Part shown: piece by piece, positions 15,841 through 26,215 of the stretch | Position numbering within the stretch: the stretch's first letter is position 1 | Layout: each line of letters opens with the position of its first letter | Source of the DNA: Alteraurantiacibacter hainanensis | Lineage (GTDB): Bacteria; Pseudomonadota; Alphaproteobacteria; Sphingomonadales; Sphingomonadaceae | Reading direction: 5' to 3' | Length of the DNA: 64,000 nucleotides | Assembly (NCBI RefSeq): GCF_036321025.1 | Contig: NZ_JAZAPB010000002.1 | Location: forward strand, 558,001-622,000 | The notes under the pieces: generated by a model | Databases searched by the model: none | Told to the model about the DNA's origin: nothing | Seen by the model: only the letters and a program-made list of their open reading frames with translations | Translations under genes and position numbers: made by a program

Positions 15841-16734
15841 ATGAATAGACGGCACGATACGCCTTTCGCCCTGACACTGGGCGCCATACTCATCAGCATG
15901 ACCGCCAGCCCCGCAGCCGCGCAGGATAGCGAGGCAGAGGGCCCTCCGATGGTCGACATGGACGACACCGTGTTTTCCGGAGATTACCTGTCCATTGGCG
16001 CCGGGGTGGCGCTCAACCCGTCCTATTCGGGTTCCGACGACTACGTTCTCACCGTCCTGCCCATCGTGCAGGGATCGCTGGGCGGCGTGGACATCAATCC
16101 GCGCGCCGGCGGCGTCCGGCTGGATTTCGTGCAGGATCCCGACGAAGGCGTGGGCCTCGATCTCGGCATAGCCGGTCGTCTGCGCTCCAATCGCGCCTCG
16201 CAGGTCGAGGACGAGGTGGTGCTGCAGTATGGCGAACTGGACAGGGCCATCGAAGTTGGCCCCGCCATTGGCCTGAATTTCCCGGCGGTGCTCAATCCCT
16301 ATGACAGCATCGGCATCGGTGTGGACGCCATGTGGGATGTGAACGGCGCGCACGGCGGCATGGTCGTCTCGCCCACGGTCAGCTACTCCACTCCGCTCAG
16401 CCGGGCCGTATTCGCGAGCCTTTCGCTCTCTGCCGACTGGGCGGACGAGGATTATCACGATTACTACTACCGGGTGGACGATGCCGCCTTCGTCGGACCG
16501 GGCACCGCTCCCCTGCCGGAATTCGAGCCCGACGGCAGCGGCTTCACCAGCGCGGGCGTGAACCTGCTGCTGGGCATCGACCTCGATGGCAACATCGCCA
16601 ACGGCGGCCTCGGCCTGGTCGTGATCGGCGGTTACTCGCGCGTCCTGGGTGACGCGGCGGACACGCCGTTCACCACCATTCGCGGCAGCAAGGATCAGTT
16701 CCTGGCCGGCGTGGGTATCGGATACACGTTCTAG
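15841..16734 (+). CDS. MipA/OmpV family outer-membrane protein
   Basis: Encodes 297 residues with a signal peptide ending SPAAAQD. The beta-strand-rich body begins LSIGAGVALNPSYSGSDDYV, the usual MipA/OmpV opening, and ends with aromatic FLAGVGIGYTF, a typical outer-membrane barrel C-terminus. MipA-type proteins act as scaffolds for murein enzymes or as porins; which applies here is unknown. It is divergent from crtY, with 122 bp between them, and ends at a hairpin shared with the S9 peptidase gene. Confidence 0.87.
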   Translation: MNRRHDTPFALTLGAILISMTASPAAAQDSEAEGPPMVDMDDTVFSGDYLSIGAGVALNPSYSGSDDYVLTVLPIVQGSLGGVDINPRAGGVRLDFVQDPDEGVGLDLGIAGRLRSNRASQVEDEVVLQYGELDRAIEVGPAIGLNFPAVLNPYDSIGIGVDAMWDVNGAHGGMVVSPTVSYSTPLSRAVFASLSLSADWADEDYHDYYYRVDDAAFVGPGTAPLPEFEPDGSGFTSAGVNLLLGIDLDGNIANGGLGLVVIGGYSRVLGDAADTPFTTIRGSKDQFLAGVGIGYTF

Positions 16735-16740
16735 TCCCGC

Positions 16741-16760
16741 GCTCCGGCCATTGCCGGAGC
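16741..16760. terminator. hairpin between convergent mipA-like and S9 peptidase genes
   Basis: The palindrome gctccggccattgccggagc can form an 8-bp stem with a 4-nt loop. It has no T-run on either side, so it may be a weak bidirectional terminator or an mRNA 3' stabiliser. Confidence 0.45.
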
Positions 16761-16774
16761 GCAGGACCAGTCCG

Positions 16775-18805
16775 TCAATCTTCCTCGATCATCAGGTCCG
16801 GGCGGCTCGGCGGAAGTTCCGCGTCACGGTCGCCCGTCATCAGGTAGGTGTCGAACCAGCGCATCATCCGCAGGTTGTAGTCGTACCGCGCGGCGGCCAT
16901 CGAATTGCCGTGGCCCTCGCCCGGATAGCGCACCAGCCGCAGCGGCGTGTCGGGACGGCGCAGGCGGATGTAGCGATACAGCTCCAGACTCTGGCCCGGA
17001 TCCACGCGGGTATCGGCGGTGCCGCCCATGATCAGCAGCGGCGTATCGGCGCGGTCGGTGTAGTAGATCGGGCTGACCTCAAGGAAGTGCTGCCAGTCCT
17101 CCCAGGGCCACTGGAGCGCGTGGACCAGGTACATCTCGTTGGGAATGTCGCCCGTGCCCACCTTGCTGATCTGGTTCGAGATACCCACGAACATCACGCC
17201 GGCTGCGAATTCCTCCGAGTTGTAGGTGGAAGACCAGGCCGTGGCGTAGCCGCCATACGATCCGCCCGTGATGCCCACCCGGTCCGCATCGGCGATGCCA
17301 TCCGCCACCAGCGCATACTTGGCATCCACCAGATCGCGGAATTCGGGATCGGTGTAGTTGCCGGAATGGGCCTTTGAAAAGGCGGTGCCATAGGCGGTGG
17401 AGCCACGGTAGTTGGGCAGGAACACGGCATAGCCGGCACCTGCCGCGACCTGGCCCGGACCGCCGTATGCGGTTACCCAGCCGTTGCTTTCATGCGCTTC
17501 CGGCCCGCCGTGCACGTCGAAGATCGTGGGCGCGCCGCCCGCAGGAACGCCGTCCACCGGCAAGACCAGCACGCCTTCGATCTGCTGCCCGTCGGTGGCG
17601 GTGTAGGTGTAGGCGCGCTGCTCGCCGAAATCGATTTCGGTCAGCCACGGATTGAGGTCGGTCCAGCGGGTGAACTCGCCGCCGTTGAAGGCGAACAGCT
17701 CGTTCGGGTGGGTCGGCGAATTGGCCTCCACCATCAGGCGGTTGCCGCCCTGTTCCAGGCTGGTGAGGATCAGCGCGCCCGGATCGTATTCCTGCATCTC
17801 GGTGCCCTGGTCGGAATAGAAGCGAAGCACGCTCTGCACGCCCACGTGCACCACTGCGGCCAGGCGGCCGTCGGCCATCCATTCGGTATCCATCACGGCT
17901 TCTGCCGCGCCTTCGTTCAGCGCCCGATATGCGCCGGTGCTCACGTCGACCAGGTGCAGCGTCGTGGCCGCCGGATCGTTCTCGTCCACGCCTGCGACCA
18001 TCGAGAGCTGCGTGGAATCGGGCGAGAATTCCACGTCGCCCAGCTTGCCCGGCGTTTCGACCACGGTGAGCGCGCCGGAGGCGAGGTCGAGCAGGTTGAC
18101 CCGCTGCGAGGTAAGCGAATCGTCGACCAGCGGCGTCGGCGCGGTCACGATCATGGCCGTCTGGCCGTTGGGGGCGAGGTCGAAGCTGCTGACGTAGCCG
18201 GGCACGTCGATCTCCACCGGCTCGGGATCGATTTCCGTGCCGCCCACATTGGCCACGAACATGCGGTTGAAGCGGAATTCCTCTTCATAGACGACCGCGT
18301 TGAAACCGTCCTCGGCCTCGTCGTCGCGCTCGGTATCGGGCGCGGCCGAGGCGAGCAGGTAGACCTGGCTGCCGTCGGGCGAGAATGCGTAGTCGCTGAC
18401 CGAGGAATCCTCGACGCCGGCGATCTTGCGATAGGCACCGCCGTTCACCGGGATGCCCCACAGGGCGCGGTCGTCGTCCTCGTCGGTCCACAGGAAGGTG
18501 ATCATGCTGCCGTCGGGCGTGAAGCCGATGGAGGACACGCTCATGTCCTCCGGCAGATAGGCGCGCGTGTCCAACGCGCCGTCGGCCAGGAACAGCTGCT
18601 GGTCGGCGCTGCCGTTCTCTTCACCGATGGTGACATCGGGATAGTGGACGCGGGTGTAGGCGACGGAACTGCCGTCCTGCGAGACGGCCACGGTGCCGGT
18701 GTATTCGATGCGTGCCACGTCCTGCGGCGTCATGTCGCGCGCCAGCAGGGGACTGGCGGGCAGGGCTAGGGCGGTGGCAAGCAGGGCGGAGCGTAGGAGG
18801 GTCAT
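16775..18805 (-). CDS. exported S9 family (prolyl oligopeptidase-like) serine peptidase
   Basis: Encodes 676 residues from ATG 18805, chosen because it begins the signal peptide (TLLRSALLATALALPASPLL, cleaved near LARDM) and AGAGGA stands upstream. The N-terminal half is a beta-propeller (WD40/PD40-like repeats with FTPDGSMITFLW and FSPDGSQVYLLA). The C-terminal alpha/beta-hydrolase carries GGSYGGYATAW (Ser516), a DTRVDP aspartate loop and GEGHGN histidine. It probably trims proline-containing peptides in the periplasm. Single gene. Confidence 0.92.
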   Translation of the reverse strand: MTLLRSALLATALALPASPLLARDMTPQDVARIEYTGTVAVSQDGSSVAYTRVHYPDVTIGEENGSADQQLFLADGALDTRAYLPEDMSVSSIGFTPDGSMITFLWTDEDDDRALWGIPVNGGAYRKIAGVEDSSVSDYAFSPDGSQVYLLASAAPDTERDDEAEDGFNAVVYEEEFRFNRMFVANVGGTEIDPEPVEIDVPGYVSSFDLAPNGQTAMIVTAPTPLVDDSLTSQRVNLLDLASGALTVVETPGKLGDVEFSPDSTQLSMVAGVDENDPAATTLHLVDVSTGAYRALNEGAAEAVMDTEWMADGRLAAVVHVGVQSVLRFYSDQGTEMQEYDPGALILTSLEQGGNRLMVEANSPTHPNELFAFNGGEFTRWTDLNPWLTEIDFGEQRAYTYTATDGQQIEGVLVLPVDGVPAGGAPTIFDVHGGPEAHESNGWVTAYGGPGQVAAGAGYAVFLPNYRGSTAYGTAFSKAHSGNYTDPEFRDLVDAKYALVADGIADADRVGITGGSYGGYATAWSSTYNSEEFAAGVMFVGISNQISKVGTGDIPNEMYLVHALQWPWEDWQHFLEVSPIYYTDRADTPLLIMGGTADTRVDPGQSLELYRYIRLRRPDTPLRLVRYPGEGHGNSMAAARYDYNLRMMRWFDTYLMTGDRDAELPPSRPDLMIEED

Positions 18806-18978
18806 TGGTAAGGCGATTCCTCTGGTGAGCTGATGGTCTGGCGCCGTCATAGCGCCTGAAAAACTGGTGGCAAATGTCGCCTTTGGTCGTGCGGGTTCGA
18901 CCGGGCTTCCGGCAACAGCCATCCGTAACCGAAGGTGGAAACGAGACGAAGTGAGGAACAGCCGCCACTGACAAGGTA

Positions 18979-19581
18979 ATGCGCATGACCCTTTCCCCCA
19001 TCGAGTTCGCACGCGTCGCCGCCATCGCCATTACCGCGACGGTTGCCACGCAGATCATCTACGTCACTCTGGGCAACCTGGGGCTGGAGCCGAACCGACA
19101 GCTGATCTGGTCGGTGGAAGTGCTCGCTTTCCTCGTCCTGGCCATCGCCGGGCTGGCCCTGCTGCCCGCGCGCCCGCTGATCGGTGGCGCGCTGGCGGCG
19201 GGCGGACTGCTCAACACCATCCAGGCGGGCATGGGGCTGGTGATGTTCGAACCGCTGGGGCAGGCGGGCGAAGCGCTGGCACCCGTCTTCTCCGCCGTGC
19301 TGGCCATGGCCTTCCTGCTCTATTTCGCGGGCAAGGTGGCGATAGGCATCGCCGCGCTTGCCGCCGGGGCGATCCTCTGGCGCGATGCGCAAGGGGCCAC
19401 GCGCATCGTGGGCGCGGTGTGCGCGCTGACGGGGATTGCCGCGATGGTCGCCAACGCGCTTGCCATCGGGCTGGACGCCGACCTCACCTTCATCGCCGGG
19501 GGAGCGGGCACGGCTGCCGCGCTGTTCCTCGCGCTGGCCCTCGTCCCCGCCATGCAGGATCGGGAGACGGAACCCGCCTGA
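18979..19581 (+). CDS. six-helix membrane protein of unknown function
   Basis: Encodes 200 residues, almost entirely membrane-embedded, with segments at about 8-30, 42-60, 66-85, 96-118, 120-140, 143-165 and 172-192. No conserved charged motif or known family was recognised. Two starts are possible (18979 or 18985). It is divergent from the S9 peptidase gene and followed by another membrane protein gene 81 bp downstream. Confidence 0.6.
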   Translation: MRMTLSPIEFARVAAIAITATVATQIIYVTLGNLGLEPNRQLIWSVEVLAFLVLAIAGLALLPARPLIGGALAAGGLLNTIQAGMGLVMFEPLGQAGEALAPVFSAVLAMAFLLYFAGKVAIGIAALAAGAILWRDAQGATRIVGAVCALTGIAAMVANALAIGLDADLTFIAGGAGTAAALFLALALVPAMQDRETEPA

Positions 19582-19662
19582 CGAAAGCGTGGGCATTCGC
19601 CCCTGCTTTCGTCGCCGCGAAGTGCTATTCCTCCCGCCTGGAGATCGGAAGGAGGAGGCAAC

Positions 19663-20061
19663 ATGGCAGAGGGACAGGACATTTCCGCATGGATCGCGCT
19701 GTTCATGGGGTTCTACGCCCTGGGCGCGGCAGTGGGCGAATTGCGTGGGCCGGGCAGCTGGGCAGCGATGCTGGACGGGTTCGAGACAAACGAGGCGCTG
19801 CGTTTCCTCACCGGCATCGTGGTGCTGGCGCTGGGTGCGACGATCTACCTCGTCAACCCGTGGAACCCGGCGGACTGGCTGTCCGTCGTCGTCACCGTGA
19901 TTGGCGGCGGCATGGTGGTGGAAGGCGTGGTGATCCTGGGCTTCGGGCGCCCCTTCCTGCATCTCGCCAGTTCGATGATGGGCGCGGTCAACCGCGTCTG
20001 GGCACTGTTCTCGGCGGCGCTGGGCCTGGTGCTGGTCTGCGTCGCCCTGCTGCGGTTGTAG
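19663..20061 (+). CDS. small four-helix membrane protein, unknown function
   Basis: A 132-residue protein behind a strong GGAAGGAGGAGG. Helices lie at ~9-25, 46-64, 69-92 and 108-130, with short polar loops (ELRGPGSW; LVNPWNPADW). No family was recognised. It may share a transcript with the gene before it, and converges on the SRAP gene 7 bp away. Confidence 0.65.
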   Translation: MAEGQDISAWIALFMGFYALGAAVGELRGPGSWAAMLDGFETNEALRFLTGIVVLALGATIYLVNPWNPADWLSVVVTVIGGGMVVEGVVILGFGRPFLHLASSMMGAVNRVWALFSAALGLVLVCVALLRL

Positions 20062-20068
20062 CCCGCCC

Positions 20069-20689
20069 TTACCCGCCGGGCTCGCGCATGAGGGACGAGG
20101 AATAGGGCTGCAGCAGCGCGCTGGCCCGGTCCCATCCGCCGCGCAGCCACAGGTCGTGCATTCGCGGCTCCGGCGGCAGGACGACGGGCATGGTGTCCCT
20201 GCCGATGCGTTTCAGCGCGGCGTTGGCGGGACAGGTCATCAGGGCGAAGCCGGGCACCTCGCTGTCCTTCCACACCCCGGCCATGGCGAACAGCGGCTGG
20301 TCGGCGCAGGCGAAACGGTGCTGGCGGCGCTTGCCGTCGGCATGGCGCTGGCCCCATTCCATGAAGGCCGTGGCAGGCACCAGGCAGCGGAATTCCGGGT
20401 TTCGCAGGTTGCCGATCCAGAACGAGCTGTCGGTGTTGCGCACGCTGAGAACGGGCCGCGCGGCATCATGGGCCGAGGGCGGCGGCGGTACGCCCCACAG
20501 GCGCGGAACCAGCCGTCGCGGCTGGCCCGGCTGGCCGGGTCCGGCAATGAACTCTCGCCCTGCGGTGATGACCGGCGCAAAGCTGCCCGGCGAAACGTAG
20601 CCGCCCGTCCACGGATCGTCCCCCACGCCAAGGCCGAAGGCGCGCCCGATGGCGGTGGCATCGGCATCGAGGCGATAGAGCATGGTCAT
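20069..20689 (-). CDS. SRAP (YedK/HMCES) family protein lacking catalytic Cys and His
   Basis: A 206-residue SOS response-associated peptidase fold: RNTDSSFW (Asn of the active site), CLVPATAFMEWGQ (active-site Glu) and the LMTCPANAALKRI block are recognisable. Active family members begin Met-Cys, the Cys forming a thiazolidine cross-link with abasic DNA, and have His just before the MP(V/I)(V/I)L strand. Here the N-terminus is MTMLYRLD (Thr for Cys) and the strand reads RDTMPVVL (Arg for His). It is therefore probably unable to cross-link abasic sites. Confidence 0.85.
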   Translation of the reverse strand: MTMLYRLDADATAIGRAFGLGVGDDPWTGGYVSPGSFAPVITAGREFIAGPGQPGQPRRLVPRLWGVPPPPSAHDAARPVLSVRNTDSSFWIGNLRNPEFRCLVPATAFMEWGQRHADGKRRQHRFACADQPLFAMAGVWKDSEVPGFALMTCPANAALKRIGRDTMPVVLPPEPRMHDLWLRGGWDRASALLQPYSSSLMREPGG

Positions 20690-20737
20690 GGCCGCGCGCT
20701 CCCTAGCCGATGAGGCGCGGACCGGGGAAGGGGCGGG

Positions 20738-21151
20738 CTAGCGGTCGGCCAGCGTCTTCTCGCGCTGCGGATAGACGTCGAACGTGCGGCCGCGCACGGT
20801 GATCCTCTCCGCCTTGAAGCCGAGCACGTCCTGGTCTCGGGCGCGGTGGCCGGTCAGCACGACGGCATCGCCCGGCCCGGCGTGATCGGGGCCGAAGCCC
20901 GAACGGCTGGCCACGACGGGCGGTGACAGGTCGACTTCCCAGATCTCCGACCCGCCGAAACCGCCCCGGTCGCGCTCGACCTGCAGGTGCATGTGCGGGT
21001 TGCCGAAGCTGATGGTGACGATCTCGCCCTCGAGCCGGCTTTCCTCGTCCTGCGTCCACCCCCATCCGTGGTGGGCCAGCGCAGCGGCGGGAAGCACGAT
21101 GGCGGTCATCGCGGCGGCGGCAAGGCCGGCAGGGTTCAATTTCAGGCGCAT
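20738..21151 (-). CDS. exported DUF6152-like protein
   Basis: Encodes 137 residues from ATG 21151 (GAGAGGAGAAG upstream). A signal peptide (LAAAAMTAIVLPAAALA) is followed at the mature N-terminus by HHGWGWTQDEE, the His-His-Gly-Trp motif of this family, then a small beta domain with GNPHMHLQVERD. Function is unknown; the His-rich end suggests metal or cofactor binding. It lies divergently from the thiC riboswitch, 105 bp away. The upstream in-frame extension to 21256 lacks a ribosome site and was discarded. Confidence 0.72.
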   Translation of the reverse strand: MRLKLNPAGLAAAAMTAIVLPAAALAHHGWGWTQDEESRLEGEIVTISFGNPHMHLQVERDRGGFGGSEIWEVDLSPPVVASRSGFGPDHAGPGDAVVLTGHRARDQDVLGFKAERITVRGRTFDVYPQREKTLADR

Positions 21152-21256
21152 GGACTCTTCTCCTCTCGCCCCCACGTCCCGACCCCGCGCATAGCAGAAA
21201 CAGTCCGCCGTGTCGCGCTCGACATCGGGGCTGCACACGCGTAGACCGCTTGTCAT

Positions 21257-21346
21257 CCCCGGGGAGCCTGCTGTGGCTGAGAGGGGCGTGTAAGCAGCGC
21301 CCGACCCGTTGAACCTGAACCCGTTAGCACGGGCGGAGGGAAGGGC
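21257..21346 (+). promoter_or_regulatory. TPP riboswitch (THI element)
   Basis: The conserved blocks GGGGAGCCTG, GGCTGAGAGGG, GACCCGTTGAACCTGAACC and GGGCGGAGGGAAGG appear in the right order and spacing, about 50 bp before thiC. The aptamer binds thiamine pyrophosphate and shuts off thiC expression, most likely at translation. The P1 stem can form between cccggggagc and the end of the element. A textbook example. Confidence 0.96.
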
Positions 21347-21395
21347 TGCTTACCGCGCCCGAAGTCCCCATCCGCCCGGAAAAGAGGACTTTTTC

Positions 21396-23293
<1,898 letters not shown>

Positions 23294-23297
<4 letters not shown>

Positions 23298-23761
23298 TGC
23301 GCGCCCTCCTTCTCGCCGCTGCGCTTGCCTGCATCGCGGCGCCCGCCGCGGCGCAGGAAGCGCAGACCGTCCTCATGCCGGAAGACGAGAGTGTGCGTGC
23401 TGTCTTCGAACGGCTCGGCTTTTCCGAAGCCGTGGTGCATGGGGACACGGTCTACCTTTCCGGCGTTGTCGCCGGCACGGCGGGTGGGGTTAGCGAGGAA
23501 GAAGCCTACGTGCGCGCCTTCGACTATATCGGCGACGTGCTCGCCCGCGCCGGATCGAGCTGGGACGACGTCGTCGACCTGACCACGTTTCACACCGATC
23601 TGCCGGCTCAGATCGACCTGTTCGCCGAGGTAAAGCACCGCTACGTGCCGGAGCCGTTCCCCGCGTGGACCGCAATAGATGTCGACCGCCTGCTACCGGA
23701 CGCTGCACTGGTGGAGATCAAGATCGTCGCGCGCTTGAGTGACGCAGCGGCCCGAGACTAG
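23294..23761 (+). CDS. exported Rid/YjgF family protein
   Basis: Encodes 155 residues starting GTG 23294 or ATG 23297, overlapping the thiC stop. A signal peptide (ALLLAAALACIAAPAAAQ) precedes a RidA-like domain: AVVHGDTVYLSGVVAG, GSSWDDVVDLTTFHTDL, PAWTAIDVDRLLP and the closing VEIKIVARL. The Arg of canonical RidA enamine deaminases (usually RxxVQVA in the L-PDA-VEIxxxA segment) is not clearly kept, so deaminase activity is doubtful. Coupling with thiC suggests a link to thiamine metabolism, but export to the periplasm is odd for that. Confidence 0.85.
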
Positions 23762-24042
23762 TCGTCCTTCGGCTCGCGGTCGTAGAGCTTGCGTAGCTCG
23801 TCCTTCGCGTCCTCAAGCACCTTGCGCTGATCCTTGTCGAGGTTGTCGCCCGCGCGGTTGATGTAGAAGGTCAGCATCGACATGGCGGAGCGATAGGGAT
23901 CGGACTTGCGCCGGTCGCTCTGCTCCGCCGACCGCTTCAGGGACTTGGCGACTTCGCGAGGGTCGTCCTTCGTGAATACGCCGTCCTCGAGGTCCATCGC
24001 ATCGGAATTCTCGGTCACATCCTGGGACCACTGCTCTGCCAT
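23758..24042 (-). CDS. DUF3175 family stress protein
   Basis: Encodes 94 residues from ATG 24042 behind AAGGAGG. The sequence QWSQDVTENSDAMDLEDGVF, KDDPREVAKSLKRSAEQSD and PYRSAMSMLTFYINRAG matches DUF3175, small soluble proteins common in alphaproteobacteria and of unknown function. An EcfG-like promoter lies upstream. Its stop shares a CTAG palindrome with the stop of the converging Rid gene. Confidence 0.85.
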   Translation of the reverse strand: MAEQWSQDVTENSDAMDLEDGVFTKDDPREVAKSLKRSAEQSDRRKSDPYRSAMSMLTFYINRAGDNLDKDQRKVLEDAKDELRKLYDREPKDD

Positions 24043-24080
24043 CGCGCACCTCCTTGGCATAAAGGTTTCGGTGACAATGC

Positions 24081-24105
24081 AATGGCTTGGCAGGACGCCC
24101 GTTCC
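24081..24105 (-). promoter_or_regulatory. EcfG-like promoter of the DUF3175 gene
   Basis: On the minus strand GGAAC (24105-24101), 16 bp and CATT (24084-24081) match GGAAC-N16-CGTT with one -10 mismatch, 38 bp before the start codon. Confidence 0.4.
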
Positions 24106-24129
24106 CGGCGAGGTATCGGCCCTGCAGCG

Positions 24130-24774
24130 TCAGGCGGCGGACTTGCTCGCGGGCACCAGCTTCTCCACCAGCGCCCGCAGTTCGCTTGGCGTCGTGTGGC
24201 CTGCGACAATCTCGTGGTAGCCGATCCCGGCCTTGCGCAGCGCTTCCTTCTTCACCGCATCGCGCGCGGCGGCACTTCCTTGGTGGTGGCCTGTGCCCTG
24301 ATACTCCAGCGCATGCCGGACGCAGCACTTCTCGTCCATGAGGGCGAAGTCGACACGTTTCGAATTGATTGAGAGAAACGCGCCCTTGTCGCGTGATGAA
24401 AGAAACTCGCCCAAGGATACCTGCGCCATCACCTGCCATTTTGGGTTACGTGCAATCACCGCCTTGTCGAGTGCTTCGAACACCTGCGCCTCTGGCCGGT
24501 TAAGCAAGGGCCGTGGTTTGAATTCCGCTGCCATGACTTTGCGCAGTTGTTCGGACGCTGTGACTAGTGCCTCGTCTTCCCCCCGTCGGGTGACAACTTG
24601 CAGATCAGGCCTGCCGCTTCTCTTGGAACGATACTTCCGCCTAGGCTTGTCGCTTTTGAGAAATGCTGCGCCGATTGCCATTACAGCAAAGAACACGACG
24701 GCAAAAACGAGCAGCGAACCGCCATCTGCAAGGTTAAACGGCATTTCCCCAAAGCCCCCAGCAAAGTTTCTCAA
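24130..24774 (-). CDS. membrane-anchored DUF2726 protein (PD-(D/E)XK-like)
   Basis: Encodes up to 214 residues; ATG 24744 is an alternative start giving 204. An N-terminal helix (~18-39, SLLVFAVVFFAVMAIGAAFL) and a basic linker precede a DUF2726 domain: RPLLNRPEAQVFEALDKAV, AQVSLGEFL, KRVDFALMD and HALEYQGTGHHQ. The VDFALMD...ALEYQG pair is the D-x(n)-E-x-Q metal centre of restriction-endonuclease-like folds. A cytoplasmic nuclease-like domain tethered to the inner membrane is the likely layout. Substrate unknown. Confidence 0.8.
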   Translation of the reverse strand: MRNFAGGFGEMPFNLADGGSLLVFAVVFFAVMAIGAAFLKSDKPRRKYRSKRSGRPDLQVVTRRGEDEALVTASEQLRKVMAAEFKPRPLLNRPEAQVFEALDKAVIARNPKWQVMAQVSLGEFLSSRDKGAFLSINSKRVDFALMDEKCCVRHALEYQGTGHHQGSAAARDAVKKEALRKAGIGYHEIVAGHTTPSELRALVEKLVPASKSAA

Positions 24775-24862
24775 AGCTTCTTAGCGAGAATTACGTTATT
24801 GCATAGTGGGTTGAAGTTGCAGAAACCTTGCACTCCCCATACTCCAAAGCCACATATCCCCC

Positions 24863-25486
24863 ATGTCCGCAGACTGCTGTTCCGCCAAGTCGAGCACGCT
24901 CGAACAACTCGCCCGCCAGCGGGAGCAGCGGCGCGTGCTTGTCATCGTGCTGGCCATCAACGCCGTGATGTTCGTGCTCGAGTTCGGGGCAGGGGTGATT
25001 GCCGGGTCGGCGGCGCTGATGGCCGATGCCAGCGACATGCTGGGCGACGCGGTGGTCTATGCCGTCAGCCTCTATGCTCTTGCGCGCTCGGACCGGTGGA
25101 AGGCCGGGGCGGCGATGCTGAAGGGGGTGGTGATCCTGGCGCTGGGCGTGGGAATCGCGGTGAACGTGGTGTTCAAGATACAGAGCGGCGTGCCGCCAAG
25201 CTCCACGCTGATGCTGGTGTTCGGCACGCTGGCGCTTGCCGCCAATCTCGTGTGCTTCCGCCTGCTCACCCGCTTCCGCCATCAGGACGTGAACATGGCG
25301 AGCACCTGGGAATGTTCGCGCAACGACCTCATCAACAATTGCGGCGTGCTGGTGGCCGCGGGCCTGGTGTGGTGGCTCGCCTCGCCGTGGCCCGATATCG
25401 TGATCGGTTCGCTGATGGCGCTGATCTTCCTGCGCTCCGCCCTGCGAGTGATGGCGGAGGCCGCACCGCAGCTGCGCGCGGCCTGA
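24863..25486 (+). CDS. cation diffusion facilitator family transporter
   Basis: A 207-residue, six-helix CDF-type transporter without the usual C-terminal cytoplasmic domain. Helix 2 carries ADASDMLGDAVVY (Asp pair of the metal site), and helix 5 ECSRNDLINNCGVL places Asp at the matching position. The N-terminus begins MSADCCSAKS, with a Cys pair that could bind thiophilic metal. It probably effluxes Zn, Co or a related ion. Single gene. Confidence 0.87.
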   Translation: MSADCCSAKSSTLEQLARQREQRRVLVIVLAINAVMFVLEFGAGVIAGSAALMADASDMLGDAVVYAVSLYALARSDRWKAGAAMLKGVVILALGVGIAVNVVFKIQSGVPPSSTLMLVFGTLALAANLVCFRLLTRFRHQDVNMASTWECSRNDLINNCGVLVAAGLVWWLASPWPDIVIGSLMALIFLRSALRVMAEAAPQLRAA

Positions 25487-25590
25487 AGGATTTCCTACAG
25501 GGCGTTCCTCATGCTCCGTCCGCGCGCATGGGCAGCACAAGACTCTCGATGCGGCTCTACGCAGCTGCGCAGGGCAATCCTTCCTTCGGC

Positions 25591-25719
25591 CTAGAGCCCT
25601 GCGCTCAGCCTCGCCAGCGCCTGGGCGAGGGCGGTGTCCTTTCGCCATGCGGTCGAGGGCGGCGCGCGCCTCGTCCATTCCCAGCCTGGCGGCAAGCGCG
25701 ATGGCCGTCTCATGACTCA
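25591..25719 (-). pseudogene. small protein gene with apparent frameshift
   Basis: From GTG 25719 the frame reads SHETAIALAARLGMDEARAALDRMA; the sensible continuation KDTALAQALARLSAGL then a stop lies in a neighbouring frame after an AAA run at ~25651. Removing one A joins them into a 42-residue helical protein. A longer upstream start (~25826) is also open. This may be a real small gene with a programming or sequencing frameshift, or chance. The 376 bp between the flanking genes hold nothing else. Confidence 0.28.
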
Positions 25720-25862
25720 CGCGCTGCGATTGCTTGCCCTTCCTCAGCGCGCCGACAGGTGCGATGCGGGTGGCGAAGCAGGCGGAAAAGCCATTGGATT
25801 GCCCGCCTGTCCTCCCCATCTCGAAGGCAGCACAGACAATCACAACCGAGAGGAACCCCCCG

Positions 25863-26207
25863 ATGCAGGTCCAGTTCAATTCCGACAGTTCCGTGATGGG
25901 CACCGAGAACGTAGCCGAACGTATCGAGGCGGCGGTGCGCGAAAAGCTGGCCCGGTTCGAGGATCGGCTCACCCGCATCGAGATCCACGTGCGCGACGAG
26001 AACGCGAACAAGGGCGGGGCGGACGACAAGGCCTGCACCATCGAGGCGCGGCCGCGTAGCGGGAAGCCCATTGGCGTGACAGGACACGCCGCCAAGGTGG
26101 ACGATGCCGCGCGCAAGGCGGCAACCACGCTCGCCCAGCGGCTGGAACGCCATTTCGGCAAGGAAGAAAGGCACAAGCACGACGCCCGGCCCGACAAGGC
26201 GCTCTAG
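25863..26207 (+). CDS. HPF/RaiA-like ribosome-associated protein
   Basis: Encodes 114 residues from ATG 25863 (GAGAGGA upstream). The fold pattern MQVQFNSDSSVMG, a helix VAERIEAAVREKLARFEDRL, then strand RIEIHVRDE and a second helix DAARKAATTLAQRLERHFG matches the S30EA/RaiA domain that binds the decoding site to hibernate ribosomes. It is divergent from classical HPF in length and lacks the C-terminal dimerisation domain. Converges on the UPF0178 gene. Confidence 0.8.
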   Translation: MQVQFNSDSSVMGTENVAERIEAAVREKLARFEDRLTRIEIHVRDENANKGGADDKACTIEARPRSGKPIGVTGHAAKVDDAARKAATTLAQRLERHFGKEERHKHDARPDKAL

Positions 26208-26215
26208 GCCGCCCG

